This document shows positions 56,068 through 63,937 of a DNA stretch of 64,000 bases, in pieces. The DNA comes from Mucilaginibacter dorajii (lineage in GTDB: Bacteria > Bacteroidota > Bacteroidia > Sphingobacteriales > Sphingobacteriaceae). A program made the translations under genes and the position numbers. The notes beneath the pieces were generated by a model. It was not told where the DNA came from. It saw only the letters and a list, made by a program, of their open reading frames with translations, and did no database searches. The stretch lies in assembly GCF_024808255.1 (NCBI RefSeq), contig NZ_JANTYS010000017.1, positions 83,365 through 147,364 on the forward strand. Reading direction: 5' to 3'. Each line of letters begins with the position of its first letter. The first letter of the stretch is position 1.

Positions 56068-59000
56068 ATGGAATCACATCAAAAAACATATTATAAATGG
56101 TTACTGCTGGCCGGCATGGTTATAACCGGCAACGCCACGCAGGCACAAACCACTATGCAAAACTATGTACGCACCCGCGTACCGCGGGTAGCCATTACCC
56201 GCAATACCCGGCTCGATTCGCTTACGGGACTGAAAGACTCGGTAATGACCAGCATCCAGTACGTGGATGGGCTGGGCCGCCCCCTGCAAACCGTGCAGCA
56301 GCAGGCCAGTACAGTGGGCAATGACATCATCCTGCCATCGGCTTATGACAGCTACGGGCGCGAGGCCGTGAAATACCTGCCTTATGTAAACACCTCAACC
56401 AGCTACGGCAGCTACCGCGGCGATGCCCTTGGGGCTACCACCGGGGTGAAGGCGTATTACAACCCCACAAGCGGCACCGTTGAGGGCAAACAGACCAACG
56501 GCGTAGTACTTACGCAGTTTCCCTTTGCCGTTACGGCTTTTGAAGCCTCGCCCCTGGGCAGGCCGCTGGAGCAGGGAGCGCCCGGCGCTGCCTGGCAGGT
56601 GAATGGTACACCTTCAGACACCAGCAGCAACCACACCGTAAAAAGCGTGATGACGATTAACGATCAAAGCGGCTTTAGCAGCACCAATATTACCACCAAT
56701 ACGGGCAGCCGCAAGGTGGCGCTGTATACGGCCCCTATTAATGCCAATGGCAGCCGGTCGTTAATCCGGGCGGGCGGCAATACGGCTACCTATCCCAATA
56801 ACCAGCTGATGGTAACCATCAGTCGCGATGAAAACTGGAAACCCAGCGACGGCTGTTTTGGTACCACCGAGACCTATAAGGACAAGGAAGGGCACGTAGT
56901 GCTCAAACGCAGCTACAACATTAACGGCGCTACTGCCGAAATGCTGAGCACCTATTATGTGTACGACGATTTGGGCAACCTGTGCTTTGTGCTACCGCCG
57001 GGGGCCAGTCCCGATATTAGCGGCACGGCCATCAGCCAAACTACCATAGATACCAAATGCTATCAGTACCGCTACGACGCGCGGGGAAGATTGTTTCAGA
57101 AAAAAGTACCCGGCAAAGGCTGGGAGTTTATGATCTATAACAAGCTGGACCAGCCGATAGCCACCCAGGACTCGGTGCAGCGGATGAAATCGCCCCAGGA
57201 ATGGACGATTACCAAGTACGACGCCATGGGCCGGCCCATACTAACAGGCGTTTATTATTTTGGCACTACCGGCAACATTGACTACCACGTGGGTGTACAG
57301 GCCGCGGCTGATACTGTTACCGCGTTGTGGGAAAACCCCGTAACTACCGGCAACGGCTATACCGGCAATGCCTGGCCCAAGAGCTTTTCCATCACGCTCA
57401 GCGCTACTTACTATGATGTGTACTCGGGCATACCCGGCCTGTCGGGCGTGTACAACCAATCTGCCAACGCATTGTACAGCAGCCATAACACCGGGCTGGT
57501 TACCGCCACCAAAACCCTGGTGCTGAACACCACAGGCGATTACCTGTGGAGTGCTTTTTTCTACGACAAGGAGGCCAAAGTGATCCGCACCTTTAGCCAG
57601 CACTACCTAGGGGGCTCATCGGCGCTAAGCCAGTACAACTATGACGATGTGAGCACCGTGTATAGTTTTACCAAACAGGTATTATCCAACGTGCGGCTGC
57701 ATTACTATTCCAATGCGGGCAAAACGGCGGCCATCCGGAAACTCCAATCGGTAGAAGCTTTTTCTTATGACCATATGGGCAGGCGGAGATCGACGTCCAG
57801 TCAGCTGCGCGACAGCACCAATGCCCTCCAGGATCCTGTGCGGATCTCGCTGGCCATTTATAACGAATTGGGACAGCTCACCAGGAAGGGACTGCACTCC
57901 ATCAACGGCACATCCAACTTTTTGCAGGTGGTTGATTACCGCTACAACGCCCGCGGCTGGCTCACCAATATCAACAACGGTAGTCTGAGCAACGACCCGC
58001 TGACCAGTACCGATACCAACGACCAGTTTGGCGAGGACCTCAAGTACGACGATGCCGCAACACCGCAGTACAACGGCAACATCGGCAGCGTAAAAACGCT
58101 CACAGGGTCCGTGGCCGGTGCAAGCTACCCCGCCCTTACCTACAATTACAGCTACGACAAGCTGAACCGGCTGCTGAACGCCATCAGTACCACCACAACG
58201 GCTAACGACGGCTTTTTTAACGAGAAGCTGAGCTACGATAACATGGGTAATATTCAAACCCTGTACCGTTATGACAGGCCCGGCGGTATCCGTACAGCTA
58301 TTGACAGCCTGAACTATACCTACATTGGGAACCGGGTGGACCGCATTGATGACGCCGGCACAACAGCCGGTTTTACCAACGGCGCAGGCCAGACCGGCGA
58401 GTACCTGTACGACGGCAACGGCAACCAGGTTACCGACCTGAACAAGGGCCTCACCCAGCAGTACAACATGCTTAACCTGCCGCAAACGGCCGTGAAAGGC
58501 AGCACCTCGCTGGCTTATATTTATGATGCCGGCGGCCGCAAACTGCGTAAATTGACTACTACTGGCAGTACCACTACCGTTACCGAGTACATTAACGGCA
58601 TTGAGTATGATTACACCGGCAGTACCCCGGTACTCTCCTTCATCCAAACCGAAGAAGGCCGGGCCAGGAAAAAGGGTACAGTATACAAATATGAGTACGA
58701 CCTGAAAGACCACCTGGGCAATACCCGCGTAACCACCACCTGGGATAGCACCAACACCAACCAGTTGGTACCTTACAATATCGGCAAAAATGATTATTAC
58801 GCTTTTGGGTTTACCATTGCCTCAACGGCATATTCCGGTAATCCAAAAAACTTGTATCTTTATAATCATAAAGAACTACAGGACGAAACAGGCCTGTATG
58901 ACTATGGCGCGAGGCTGTATGATCCGGTTGTTGGGAGGTGGACGAGTGTGGATCCGTTGGCGGAAAAATATCCAACACTGTCTTCGTATGCGTATGTGGC

Positions 59001-59745
59001 AAATTCGCCTGTAATCTTGAATGATAAAGACGGACGAGACTGGGAATGGAATTGGACAAGAGATAAGAAGGGAGCAATCAACGGTTTAAACTTGACGCTT
59101 AACGGGAAAATCTTGGATAGAACTGGTTCTTATTCCTCAAAGCAATTGGGAACTTTAAAAAGCGATTACGTGAATGGGATACAAAGCATGCTTAAGGGAA
59201 GTATTGGTAAGGGGTTTTCGATAACCACAACAGCAAATCTGTCTGTAGTAACATCAACGTCGGACGTCAAGGCCACCGATCACCTTATCAACATAATAAG
59301 CAATGCTGATATGGCGGCTAGTCAGGGGGCGGCAGCGAATGGCCTCGGGGAAGTCGGCGGATTAAATATCTGGATGACCCAAAGAAGCGTCGACAATACG
59401 CTTAAAACCGGTTCGGCAAGGGAAATAGGTCACGAGTTAGGTCATACGGGCGGATTGATGCATCCCGACGAGCAAGGGCCTCACCCCCAGGTTTTTTTAC
59501 CGAATGACGGTTATGATTTCGGTCCGAACGTTAACAATTTCATGTGGGGGTCACAAGCACAAATGACTAATTATTACGGCATGAACCCACAAGATAGAAG
59601 CAAGCCAGCTGCCAATTTCGGAGAAAACAACACCTACGTCGACCCAAATCAGCTGTGGTCGGGGATATTTAGCAATTTAATTAATCATAAACTAAATCAA
59701 CAATATGGCAGGCCAGCAGTCCCTGATAAAAAGTCTAATCAGTAG
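56068..59745 (+). CDS. DUF6443-Rhs protein with metzincin-type metallopeptidase tip
   Basis: A 1225-residue protein with a signal peptide (ending about residue 27, GNATQAQ). In order: DUF6443 domain (about 30-160; 'SIQYVDGLGRPLQTVQQQA'), many YD-type repeats, the Rhs-associated core (about 930-985; 'GLYDYGARLYDPVVGRW', 'SVDPLAEKYPTLSSYAYVANSPV') and a variable tip of about 240 residues starting at NDKDGRDW. The tip holds HELGHTGGLMH (H1122, E1123, H1126, G1129, H1132), an exact HExxHxxGxxH zinc site. This predicts a protease delivered as a polymorphic toxin. The 3' end overlaps a lipoprotein gene by 41 bp, the likely immunity gene. Confidence 0.88.
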   Translation: MESHQKTYYKWLLLAGMVITGNATQAQTTMQNYVRTRVPRVAITRNTRLDSLTGLKDSVMTSIQYVDGLGRPLQTVQQQASTVGNDIILPSAYDSYGREAVKYLPYVNTSTSYGSYRGDALGATTGVKAYYNPTSGTVEGKQTNGVVLTQFPFAVTAFEASPLGRPLEQGAPGAAWQVNGTPSDTSSNHTVKSVMTINDQSGFSSTNITTNTGSRKVALYTAPINANGSRSLIRAGGNTATYPNNQLMVTISRDENWKPSDGCFGTTETYKDKEGHVVLKRSYNINGATAEMLSTYYVYDDLGNLCFVLPPGASPDISGTAISQTTIDTKCYQYRYDARGRLFQKKVPGKGWEFMIYNKLDQPIATQDSVQRMKSPQEWTITKYDAMGRPILTGVYYFGTTGNIDYHVGVQAAADTVTALWENPVTTGNGYTGNAWPKSFSITLSATYYDVYSGIPGLSGVYNQSANALYSSHNTGLVTATKTLVLNTTGDYLWSAFFYDKEAKVIRTFSQHYLGGSSALSQYNYDDVSTVYSFTKQVLSNVRLHYYSNAGKTAAIRKLQSVEAFSYDHMGRRRSTSSQLRDSTNALQDPVRISLAIYNELGQLTRKGLHSINGTSNFLQVVDYRYNARGWLTNINNGSLSNDPLTSTDTNDQFGEDLKYDDAATPQYNGNIGSVKTLTGSVAGASYPALTYNYSYDKLNRLLNAISTTTTANDGFFNEKLSYDNMGNIQTLYRYDRPGGIRTAIDSLNYTYIGNRVDRIDDAGTTAGFTNGAGQTGEYLYDGNGNQVTDLNKGLTQQYNMLNLPQTAVKGSTSLAYIYDAGGRKLRKLTTTGSTTTVTEYINGIEYDYTGSTPVLSFIQTEEGRARKKGTVYKYEYDLKDHLGNTRVTTTWDSTNTNQLVPYNIGKNDYYAFGFTIASTAYSGNPKNLYLYNHKELQDETGLYDYGARLYDPVVGRWTSVDPLAEKYPTLSSYAYVANSPVILNDKDGRDWEWNWTRDKKGAINGLNLTLNGKILDRTGSYSSKQLGTLKSDYVNGIQSMLKGSIGKGFSITTTANLSVVTSTSDVKATDHLINIISNADMAASQGAAANGLGEVGGLNIWMTQRSVDNTLKTGSAREIGHELGHTGGLMHPDEQGPHPQVFLPNDGYDFGPNVNNFMWGSQAQMTNYYGMNPQDRSKPAANFGENNTYVDPNQLWSGIFSNLINHKLNQQYGRPAVPDKKSNQ
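58835..58949 (+). repeat. Rhs core segment, 115 bp identical to the orphan cassette
   Basis: This stretch, encoding the end of the Rhs core (NPKNLYLYNHKELQ and onward to GRWTSV), is identical base for base to 61215-61329. Downstream of it the two sequences diverge completely. It is the obvious crossover site for tip exchange. Confidence 0.92.
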
Positions 59746-60097
59746 TTGTCTGATCGTTTTGGGGGCTTGCACCCCCAAACAACAGTACAGCAATTCCGTA
59801 TATATCAACATATACGGCAAATACGTAAACAAAGAGAGAGTCGTCGTGAAAATCGACGATGATGTCATCTACAACGAAATAAGCAACACAAGGCAATTTT
59901 CGGAAGTTACCCAAGGGCCACTGACCTTAAATAAACGACAAATTAAAATTTATTTTGCAGTAAATGGTAAAGATACATCCTTGGTGTTTCCGCTTAAAAA
60001 ACAAAACTATCTTAACATCGGATATTCAGATATTAAGCATCAGTTTCAGTTTTATTCACTCGATTCAACCCACTTTTTTAATTCTAAAACGGACTGA
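59705..60097 (+). CDS. Putative immunity lipoprotein for the metzincin Rhs tip
   Basis: A 130-residue lipoprotein (lipobox VLGAC, Cys22) whose start lies inside the toxin gene, 41 bp before its stop. The mature part has 'VYINIYGKYVNKERVVVKIDDDVIYNEI' and 'KIYFAVNGKDTSLVFPLKKQNYLNIGYSD', a small beta-sandwich-like pattern. It is clearly homologous to the protein at 60443. Close coupling to the toxin and an envelope location suit an immunity protein that blocks an exported protease (inference). No named immunity family is recognised. Confidence 0.75.
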   Translation: MAGQQSLIKSLISSCLIVLGACTPKQQYSNSVYINIYGKYVNKERVVVKIDDDVIYNEISNTRQFSEVTQGPLTLNKRQIKIYFAVNGKDTSLVFPLKKQNYLNIGYSDIKHQFQFYSLDSTHFFNSKTD

Positions 60098-60105
60098 TAT
60101 TTAAG

Positions 60106-60276
60106 TTGGCCCACGCGTGTCGCGTGTGCCAACTTAGCACAAGTCTTGTGTTGGAGGTAAGAGCGATGGCGACCTTGTGACGTGAATATATAGAAGCTTA
60201 TCCACCCTTTAGCGCAAGGTACTGTACTGTGGGCTTTGGGGTGGCTGACTTGTGACTTGAATATATAAAAGCTTAT
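60106..60276. repeat. GC-rich hairpin and two 35-bp direct repeats
   Basis: CACGCGTGTCGCGTGTGCC lies at 60112-60130; the same word family follows the other two immunity-type genes (60894, 62472). Two direct repeats follow, each ending with a CTTGTGAC.TGAATATATA core and AAGCTTAT (60167-60201 and 60242-60276), with a 75-bp period. No gene is present between 60098 and the next lipoprotein. Confidence 0.8.
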
Positions 60277-60279
60277 GCA

Positions 60280-60316
60280 ACACCCGGATGCCTCAAAACA
60301 TCCGGGTGTTTTTGTT
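60280..60316 (+). terminator. Terminator palindrome 1 of the Rhs array
   Basis: ACACCCGGATG (60280-60290) pairs perfectly with CATCCGGGTGT (60299-60309), followed by TTTTGTTT. The same palindrome recurs at 60941 and 62587. Confidence 0.85.
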
Positions 60317-60442
60317 TAACGGCAACCGATAAGCAATGATTAGTATTATATTTATGGATGTTGCAAATAACAGGTATTGAAATAACAATTTTGATACACG
60401 CGGCAAGCGTGCGCCAGCATGGGAAAACCATTAATCGACAAT

Positions 60443-60859
60443 ATGAAAATGCAGAAAGACCAGCAGCACCTAAGGGTGGCTCAAATAGGTAGTATAATCC
60501 TATCAATGATATTATTTTTGCTAAGTTGTACAAACACAACATCAAAGAAAATCCTCAATATTGACATTTATGGGAATTTAAAAAACGCAAAGGTTAAATT
60601 AGCTTTAGATGACGAGGTTGTTTTTGATAAGGTTGTTGATGAGGATCATTTTACAGATAGAAAAATAGCCTGGCCCACGGCTAATAAACATCCAGTGAAA
60701 GTGTTTTTCTCTGCCCGAAACAAGGACACTTCATTCTATTACACTTTAAAAGACAAAAATTATTTATTATTAACTGTAGCAAAAGCAAATAATCAATTTA
60801 TTATTTCTTCAGTTGATTCTGCCACCTATGCCAAGGAGACTAAAGACTGGGTGGAATAA
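60443..60859 (+). CDS. Second putative immunity lipoprotein, paralogue of the first
   Basis: About 138 residues with lipobox FLLSC. I place the start at 60443 because this gives a normal-length lipoprotein signal; an ATG at 60419 would add eight residues. The mature part aligns with the 59705 protein: NIDIYGNLKNAKVKLALDDE against NINIYGKYVNKERVVVKIDD (paired from YINIYG), then 'KVFFSARNKDTSFYYTLKDKNYLLL' against 'KIYFAVNGKDTSLVFPLKKQNYLNI'. No toxin tip precedes it. It may be a relic of an earlier cassette or immunity to a relative's tip (inference). Confidence 0.75.
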   Translation: MKMQKDQQHLRVAQIGSIILSMILFLLSCTNTTSKKILNIDIYGNLKNAKVKLALDDEVVFDKVVDEDHFTDRKIAWPTANKHPVKVFFSARNKDTSFYYTLKDKNYLLLTVAKANNQFIISSVDSATYAKETKDWVE

Positions 60860-60940
60860 CCTAAGCAGGGCAGGTGCACGTCCCTAAGCTGGCGCACGCG
60901 TGTCGCGTGTGCCCTGCATGATAGGTTATAATTATTGCAA

Positions 60941-60976
60941 TACCCGGATGCCTCAAAACATCCGGGTGTTTTTGTT
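60941..60976 (+). terminator. Terminator palindrome 2 of the Rhs array
   Basis: TACCCGGATG (60941-60950) pairs with CATCCGGGTG (60959-60968), followed by TTTTTGTTT. It belongs to the same family as 60280 and 62587. Confidence 0.85.
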
Positions 60977-61139
60977 TACCCGCTGCTTCGCGTAAAGGAT
61001 AGGAACGGATACCGGCCTGTGGTTAAGGCCTTGTGCAGTATGAGTGGATAGCCTGGCGCCGCTTCTACCGGCGGCGGACGCCATTATTAATTCAAAAGGA
61101 AAATTCAAAAGTCAAAAAAAAGCCCGCTTTGTTGTTGTC
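60977..61139. repeat. Rhs-array direct repeat, copy 1
   Basis: Starting just after terminator 2, this runs ACCCGCTGCTTCGCGTAAAG, then GGATACCGGCCTGTGGTTAA, GGCCTTGTGCAGTATGAGTG and CCGCTTCTACCGGCGGCG, then AAAAAAAGCCCGCTTTGTTG. It is nearly identical to 62625-62838, which has about 50 extra bp near its end. Together with the hairpin and terminator it forms a repeated module after each cassette. Confidence 0.88.
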
Positions 61140-61214
61140 CCCAGCAGGCACCCTATAACCTGCAAAGGAATGATTATTATGCTTTTGGCTATACCATTGC
61201 TTCAACTGCATATG

Positions 61215-61329
61215 CCGGTAATCCAAAAAACTTGTATCTTTATAATCATAAAGAACTACAGGACGAAACAGGCCTGTATGACTATGGCGCGAGGCTGTAT
61301 GATCCGGTTGTTGGGAGGTGGACGAGTGT
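61215..61329 (+). repeat. Rhs core segment of the orphan cassette
   Basis: Identical to 58835-58949. Weaker similarity extends upstream to 61169 (NDYYAFGYTIASTAYAG against NDYYAFGFTIASTAYSG) and stops abruptly there, joining unrelated repeat DNA. Confidence 0.92.
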
Positions 61330-62026
61330 CGACCCGTTTGCAGAAAAGTCGAGAAGGTGGTCTCCGTATAATTATGGTGAAAATAATCCGATAAAAAATA
61401 TAGATTTAGAAGGAGATTCTATCATAATAAGTACCTCGTCTACATACACTAAAACTGCAAATCCCACGAAAATGAGTGATTTAGGAAGTACCAACGCTAC
61501 AGGGGTTAACGTAACTGGCGCTACGAGTACAAATGTAAATATTGAGATACCTGTATCCATCGAATATTCCGCAGCATTTAAAGGAACAACACCTGAAACA
61601 AATATAGAAACGCAAAATCCGGGATTGGAAAATGAAGTTAAAACGCATGAGAAAATACACGTAGACCAAATAACTGCTGCAGCCAATTTACCGGTTACCG
61701 TGACTATAGACATTAATGGTAAAGCAACGCCATTTACAGGTACAGCAGATCAGGTTATTGTTAATGCAACATCTGCTTTTAATGGGTCTGACGAAGCTAA
61801 AGGCATGACTACTGCTCAAAAAGGCAATTTCGTTAATAGCAGTATTGGTATACCTGCCATTACAGCTGTAAGTAATAATATTGATAAAAATGTTACTAAT
61901 AACCCTAATGTTGAGACTGATGCTGTTAATAAAACTAATGCTAAACTTGGAAGCTCAGCTAAATATAGCAATGGCTCAACCCCTGTTAAGTTTAAAGGTA
62001 AACCACTAACAAATGACCAACAATGA
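61232..62026 (+). CDS. Orphan Rhs core-plus-tip cassette with HExxH motif
   Basis: A headless Rhs fragment. The frame is open from 61091 but has no ATG before the core; 61232 is an in-frame TTG, so independent expression is doubtful. The core (GLYDYGARLYDPVVGRW, 'DPFAEKSRRWSPYNYGENNPIKNIDLEG') leads into a tip of about 220 residues unlike the tip at 59030-59745. The tip has HEKIH (coded at 61646-61660) in 'NEVKTHEKIHVDQITAA', the minimal zincin site HExxH. It could become active when recombined onto the full-length Rhs gene through the identical core. Its last 4 bp overlap the next gene. Confidence 0.78.
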   Translation: MYLYNHKELQDETGLYDYGARLYDPVVGRWTSVDPFAEKSRRWSPYNYGENNPIKNIDLEGDSIIISTSSTYTKTANPTKMSDLGSTNATGVNVTGATSTNVNIEIPVSIEYSAAFKGTTPETNIETQNPGLENEVKTHEKIHVDQITAAANLPVTVTIDINGKATPFTGTADQVIVNATSAFNGSDEAKGMTTAQKGNFVNSSIGIPAITAVSNNIDKNVTNNPNVETDAVNKTNAKLGSSAKYSNGSTPVKFKGKPLTNDQQ

Positions 62027-62469
62027 AAATAAAGATGCTCTTATTTTTTATAGTGATATTCAAAGTGCAACTTTTGTTTGCACAAGAAGTTAAAGATACA
62101 ACTCAAAAAGTAACTGTTAAGGTCGGCCTTAAAGTAGATTTGATAAAACAAAGGCATGATAAAATAAATGCTTACGCAGATAGTATCAATAGTTATATAA
62201 GTGGTAAGTTGCCTGATTTTCTTTTTGATGAATGTTTTGATTGGCAAAAATCTTTTTGGCCAGATCTTCATTCTGCGGTTTCTGTACGTTGGGAAATTTT
62301 AGAAAAGGTACATAACCAACGAGCATTAAAGGCGATATTGAATACACGAAATAAAAAGTTGAAAAGAATATGCGATCATAAATCTGATAAAGTTTATCCG
62401 TATCTTTCAGTTCCAATGATTGAAAAATCTTTTTACCAGTTAATACAACGACGGTACAAGCAGATTTAG
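62023..62469 (+). CDS. Exported partner of the orphan tip, putative immunity protein
   Basis: A 148-residue protein with a signal peptide (MKIKMLLFFIVIFKVQLLFA), so probably periplasmic. The mature part is basic and helical ('DLIKQRHDKINAYADSINSYISGKL', 'RALKAILNTRNKKLKRICDHKSDKV') with two Cys. It is unrelated to the two lipoproteins. It overlaps the orphan tip by 4 bp (ATGA) and is followed by the same GC-rich hairpin and terminator as the other immunity-type genes. I infer that it neutralises the orphan tip; no family is recognised. Confidence 0.7.
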   Translation: MKIKMLLFFIVIFKVQLLFAQEVKDTTQKVTVKVGLKVDLIKQRHDKINAYADSINSYISGKLPDFLFDECFDWQKSFWPDLHSAVSVRWEILEKVHNQRALKAILNTRNKKLKRICDHKSDKVYPYLSVPMIEKSFYQLIQRRYKQI

Positions 62470-62586
62470 GCGCACGTATGTCGCGTGTGCCCCAGTTGTT
62501 TGTAGTCTTCCGCTGTTCGAATGTCTCCGACTTCGAACGACTACGCCTATAGGTTATAACTACCAGCCGCAGCAAGGTAAACAAAA

Positions 62587-62624
62587 ACACCCGGATGCCT
62601 CAAAGCATCCGGGTGTTTTTGTTT
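62587..62624 (+). terminator. Terminator palindrome 3 of the Rhs array
   Basis: ACACCCGGATG (62587-62597) pairs with CATCCGGGTGT (62606-62616), followed by TTTTGTTT. It differs from copy 1 by one loop base. Confidence 0.85.
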
Positions 62625-62838
62625 ACCCGCTGCTTCGCGTAAAGGATAGAAACGGATACCGGCCTGTGGTTAAGGCCTTGTGCAGTATGAGTGGATAGCC
62701 TGGCGCCGCTTCTACCGGCGGCGTACGCCATTGTAATTCAAAAGCAAAAACTGCGTTGCTATCTTGAACACCATAAAGAATTAATCACTTTGTGAAAAAT
62801 TCAAAAGTCAAAAAAAAGCCCGCTTTGTTGCTGTAGGC
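62625..62838. repeat. Rhs-array direct repeat, copy 2
   Basis: Near-identical to 60977-61139 from ACCCGCTGCTTCGCGTAAAG through AAAAAAAGCCCGCTTTGTTG, with about 50 bp inserted (starting AACTGCGTTGCTATCTTGAA). The following stretch to 63082 is AT-rich with no gene that I can support. Confidence 0.85.
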
Positions 62839-63082
62839 AGCAAATCGTGGTTATGCGAGGGCTTTAATATTAACCGGAAACCGTTTTTTTTTCGACTAAT
62901 ATTAGACTTGTTGGCAGCAACATGCAACAAGGGCGCAAACACTTGTACCAACTAAATAAGTTCAAAACTCAAACTACATTATAGGCAACCTTTGGAGAAT
63001 TTTATTTCAAAACGTAAAGCATTTGTAACAATAGGTGAGGCATTTAATCTTATTGGCAACTTATAAACCGATACTTTAGGCA

Positions 63083-63715
63083 ATGATGAGGAAATATGCA
63101 GTTTTAATAGGGATAATTATTTCTTCTGTTTTAATGGCGATAGCCATTTGGGTGTACCCGGACGGCTCCATGTACGATGATACTGCTGTTGGCTTTAGCT
63201 GGAGCAAAAATTTTATTAGCAACTTATTTCAACCCAGGGCGCTAAATGGTGCCGAAAACCCTTCGGTAATTTGGGCATACGCGGGCATGATCCTCTTCCC
63301 GGTTAGCTATGCCATTTTTTTTATTAATATGGCCCAAAAAATACCCGACAGAAATGCGGGCTATATTATAAAATATGGCGGTTTAGCCAATGTTCTTTTT
63401 ACGTTTTTAACCGTAACCCGTCTGCACGATTTAATGTTGATTATTTCAACCTCCGTGTTTTGGACCTGTATAATTATTATTACTGTTTTCGTTTTAAAAA
63501 CAAAGCTCCAGCTGTTTAAATTGCTGTGTGTAATTTGCCTTTTGTTTTTTTATTATAGTGTATACTTATGGGCCACAAGCAATTGGGATTTATTACCCAT
63601 AACGCAAAAGGTGAATTTGGGCACTTCAACCTTATTAATTTTAGGCCTGGAGTATTTTAGCAAAAAGGAAGATTTTGCCGGTATTAAAACCGGGAAGACG
63701 CGGGAAACTCTTTAA
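63083..63715 (+). CDS. Multi-pass membrane protein, DUF998-like
   Basis: A 210-residue integral membrane protein with about six hydrophobic segments (near 5-25, 65-85, 100-118, 120-138, 145-165 and 175-192). The pattern 'WVYPDGSMYDDTAVGFSWSKNFISNLFQPRALNG' between the first two segments recalls DUF998-type proteins, which have a polar loop between helices 1 and 2. The function is unknown. A second ATG one codon later is an equal start. It lies beyond the last Rhs-array repeat and probably does not belong to the toxin locus. Confidence 0.75.
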   Translation: MMRKYAVLIGIIISSVLMAIAIWVYPDGSMYDDTAVGFSWSKNFISNLFQPRALNGAENPSVIWAYAGMILFPVSYAIFFINMAQKIPDRNAGYIIKYGGLANVLFTFLTVTRLHDLMLIISTSVFWTCIIIITVFVLKTKLQLFKLLCVICLLFFYYSVYLWATSNWDLLPITQKVNLGTSTLLILGLEYFSKKEDFAGIKTGKTRETL

Positions 63716-63785
63716 TTAAAAAGCCAGCCCCGGCCACAGACTACGAAGGGGGAATTAGCGCAAAAAGTTTGTCTTCTTTACCCTG

Positions 63786-63917
63786 TTATGCTGAGTTGTA
63801 AAATTTTGCGGACTGTGGAAGCGGGATGACATGCAAAATGGGCTGTCATCCTGAGCCCGTCGATGGATAGCGAGCAAAGGCCTCTACGCTCAGCCCTTCG
63901 ACAAGCTGCCAATGACA
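63786..63917. repeat. Degenerate GTCATCCTGAG-type repeat pair
   Basis: GTTATGCTGAGTTGTAAAAT and onward (63786-63830) resembles 8440-8550. A second element (63846-63917) runs from TGTCATCCTGAGCCCGTCGA to CCCTTCGACAAGCTG and CAATGACA. It contains no gene. Confidence 0.7.
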
Positions 63918-63937
63918 CATATCTTAATGTATTGATT

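Noticed and set aside
57682..58713. 343-residue open frame on the minus strand inside the Rhs gene
   Set aside because: It is the antisense of a GC-rich repetitive coding region; its Val/Ala/Gly-rich low-complexity sequence has no domain, and the plus-strand Rhs frame is unmistakable.
61044..61394. 116-residue frame overlapping the orphan Rhs cassette
   Set aside because: It is out of frame with the conserved Rhs core, which is clearly coding in the other frame, and begins in repeat DNA.
62186..62590. 134-residue minus-strand frame opposite the last immunity-type gene
   Set aside because: It extends through the GC-rich hairpin repeat; the plus-strand gene has a signal peptide and a 4-bp overlap with its partner.
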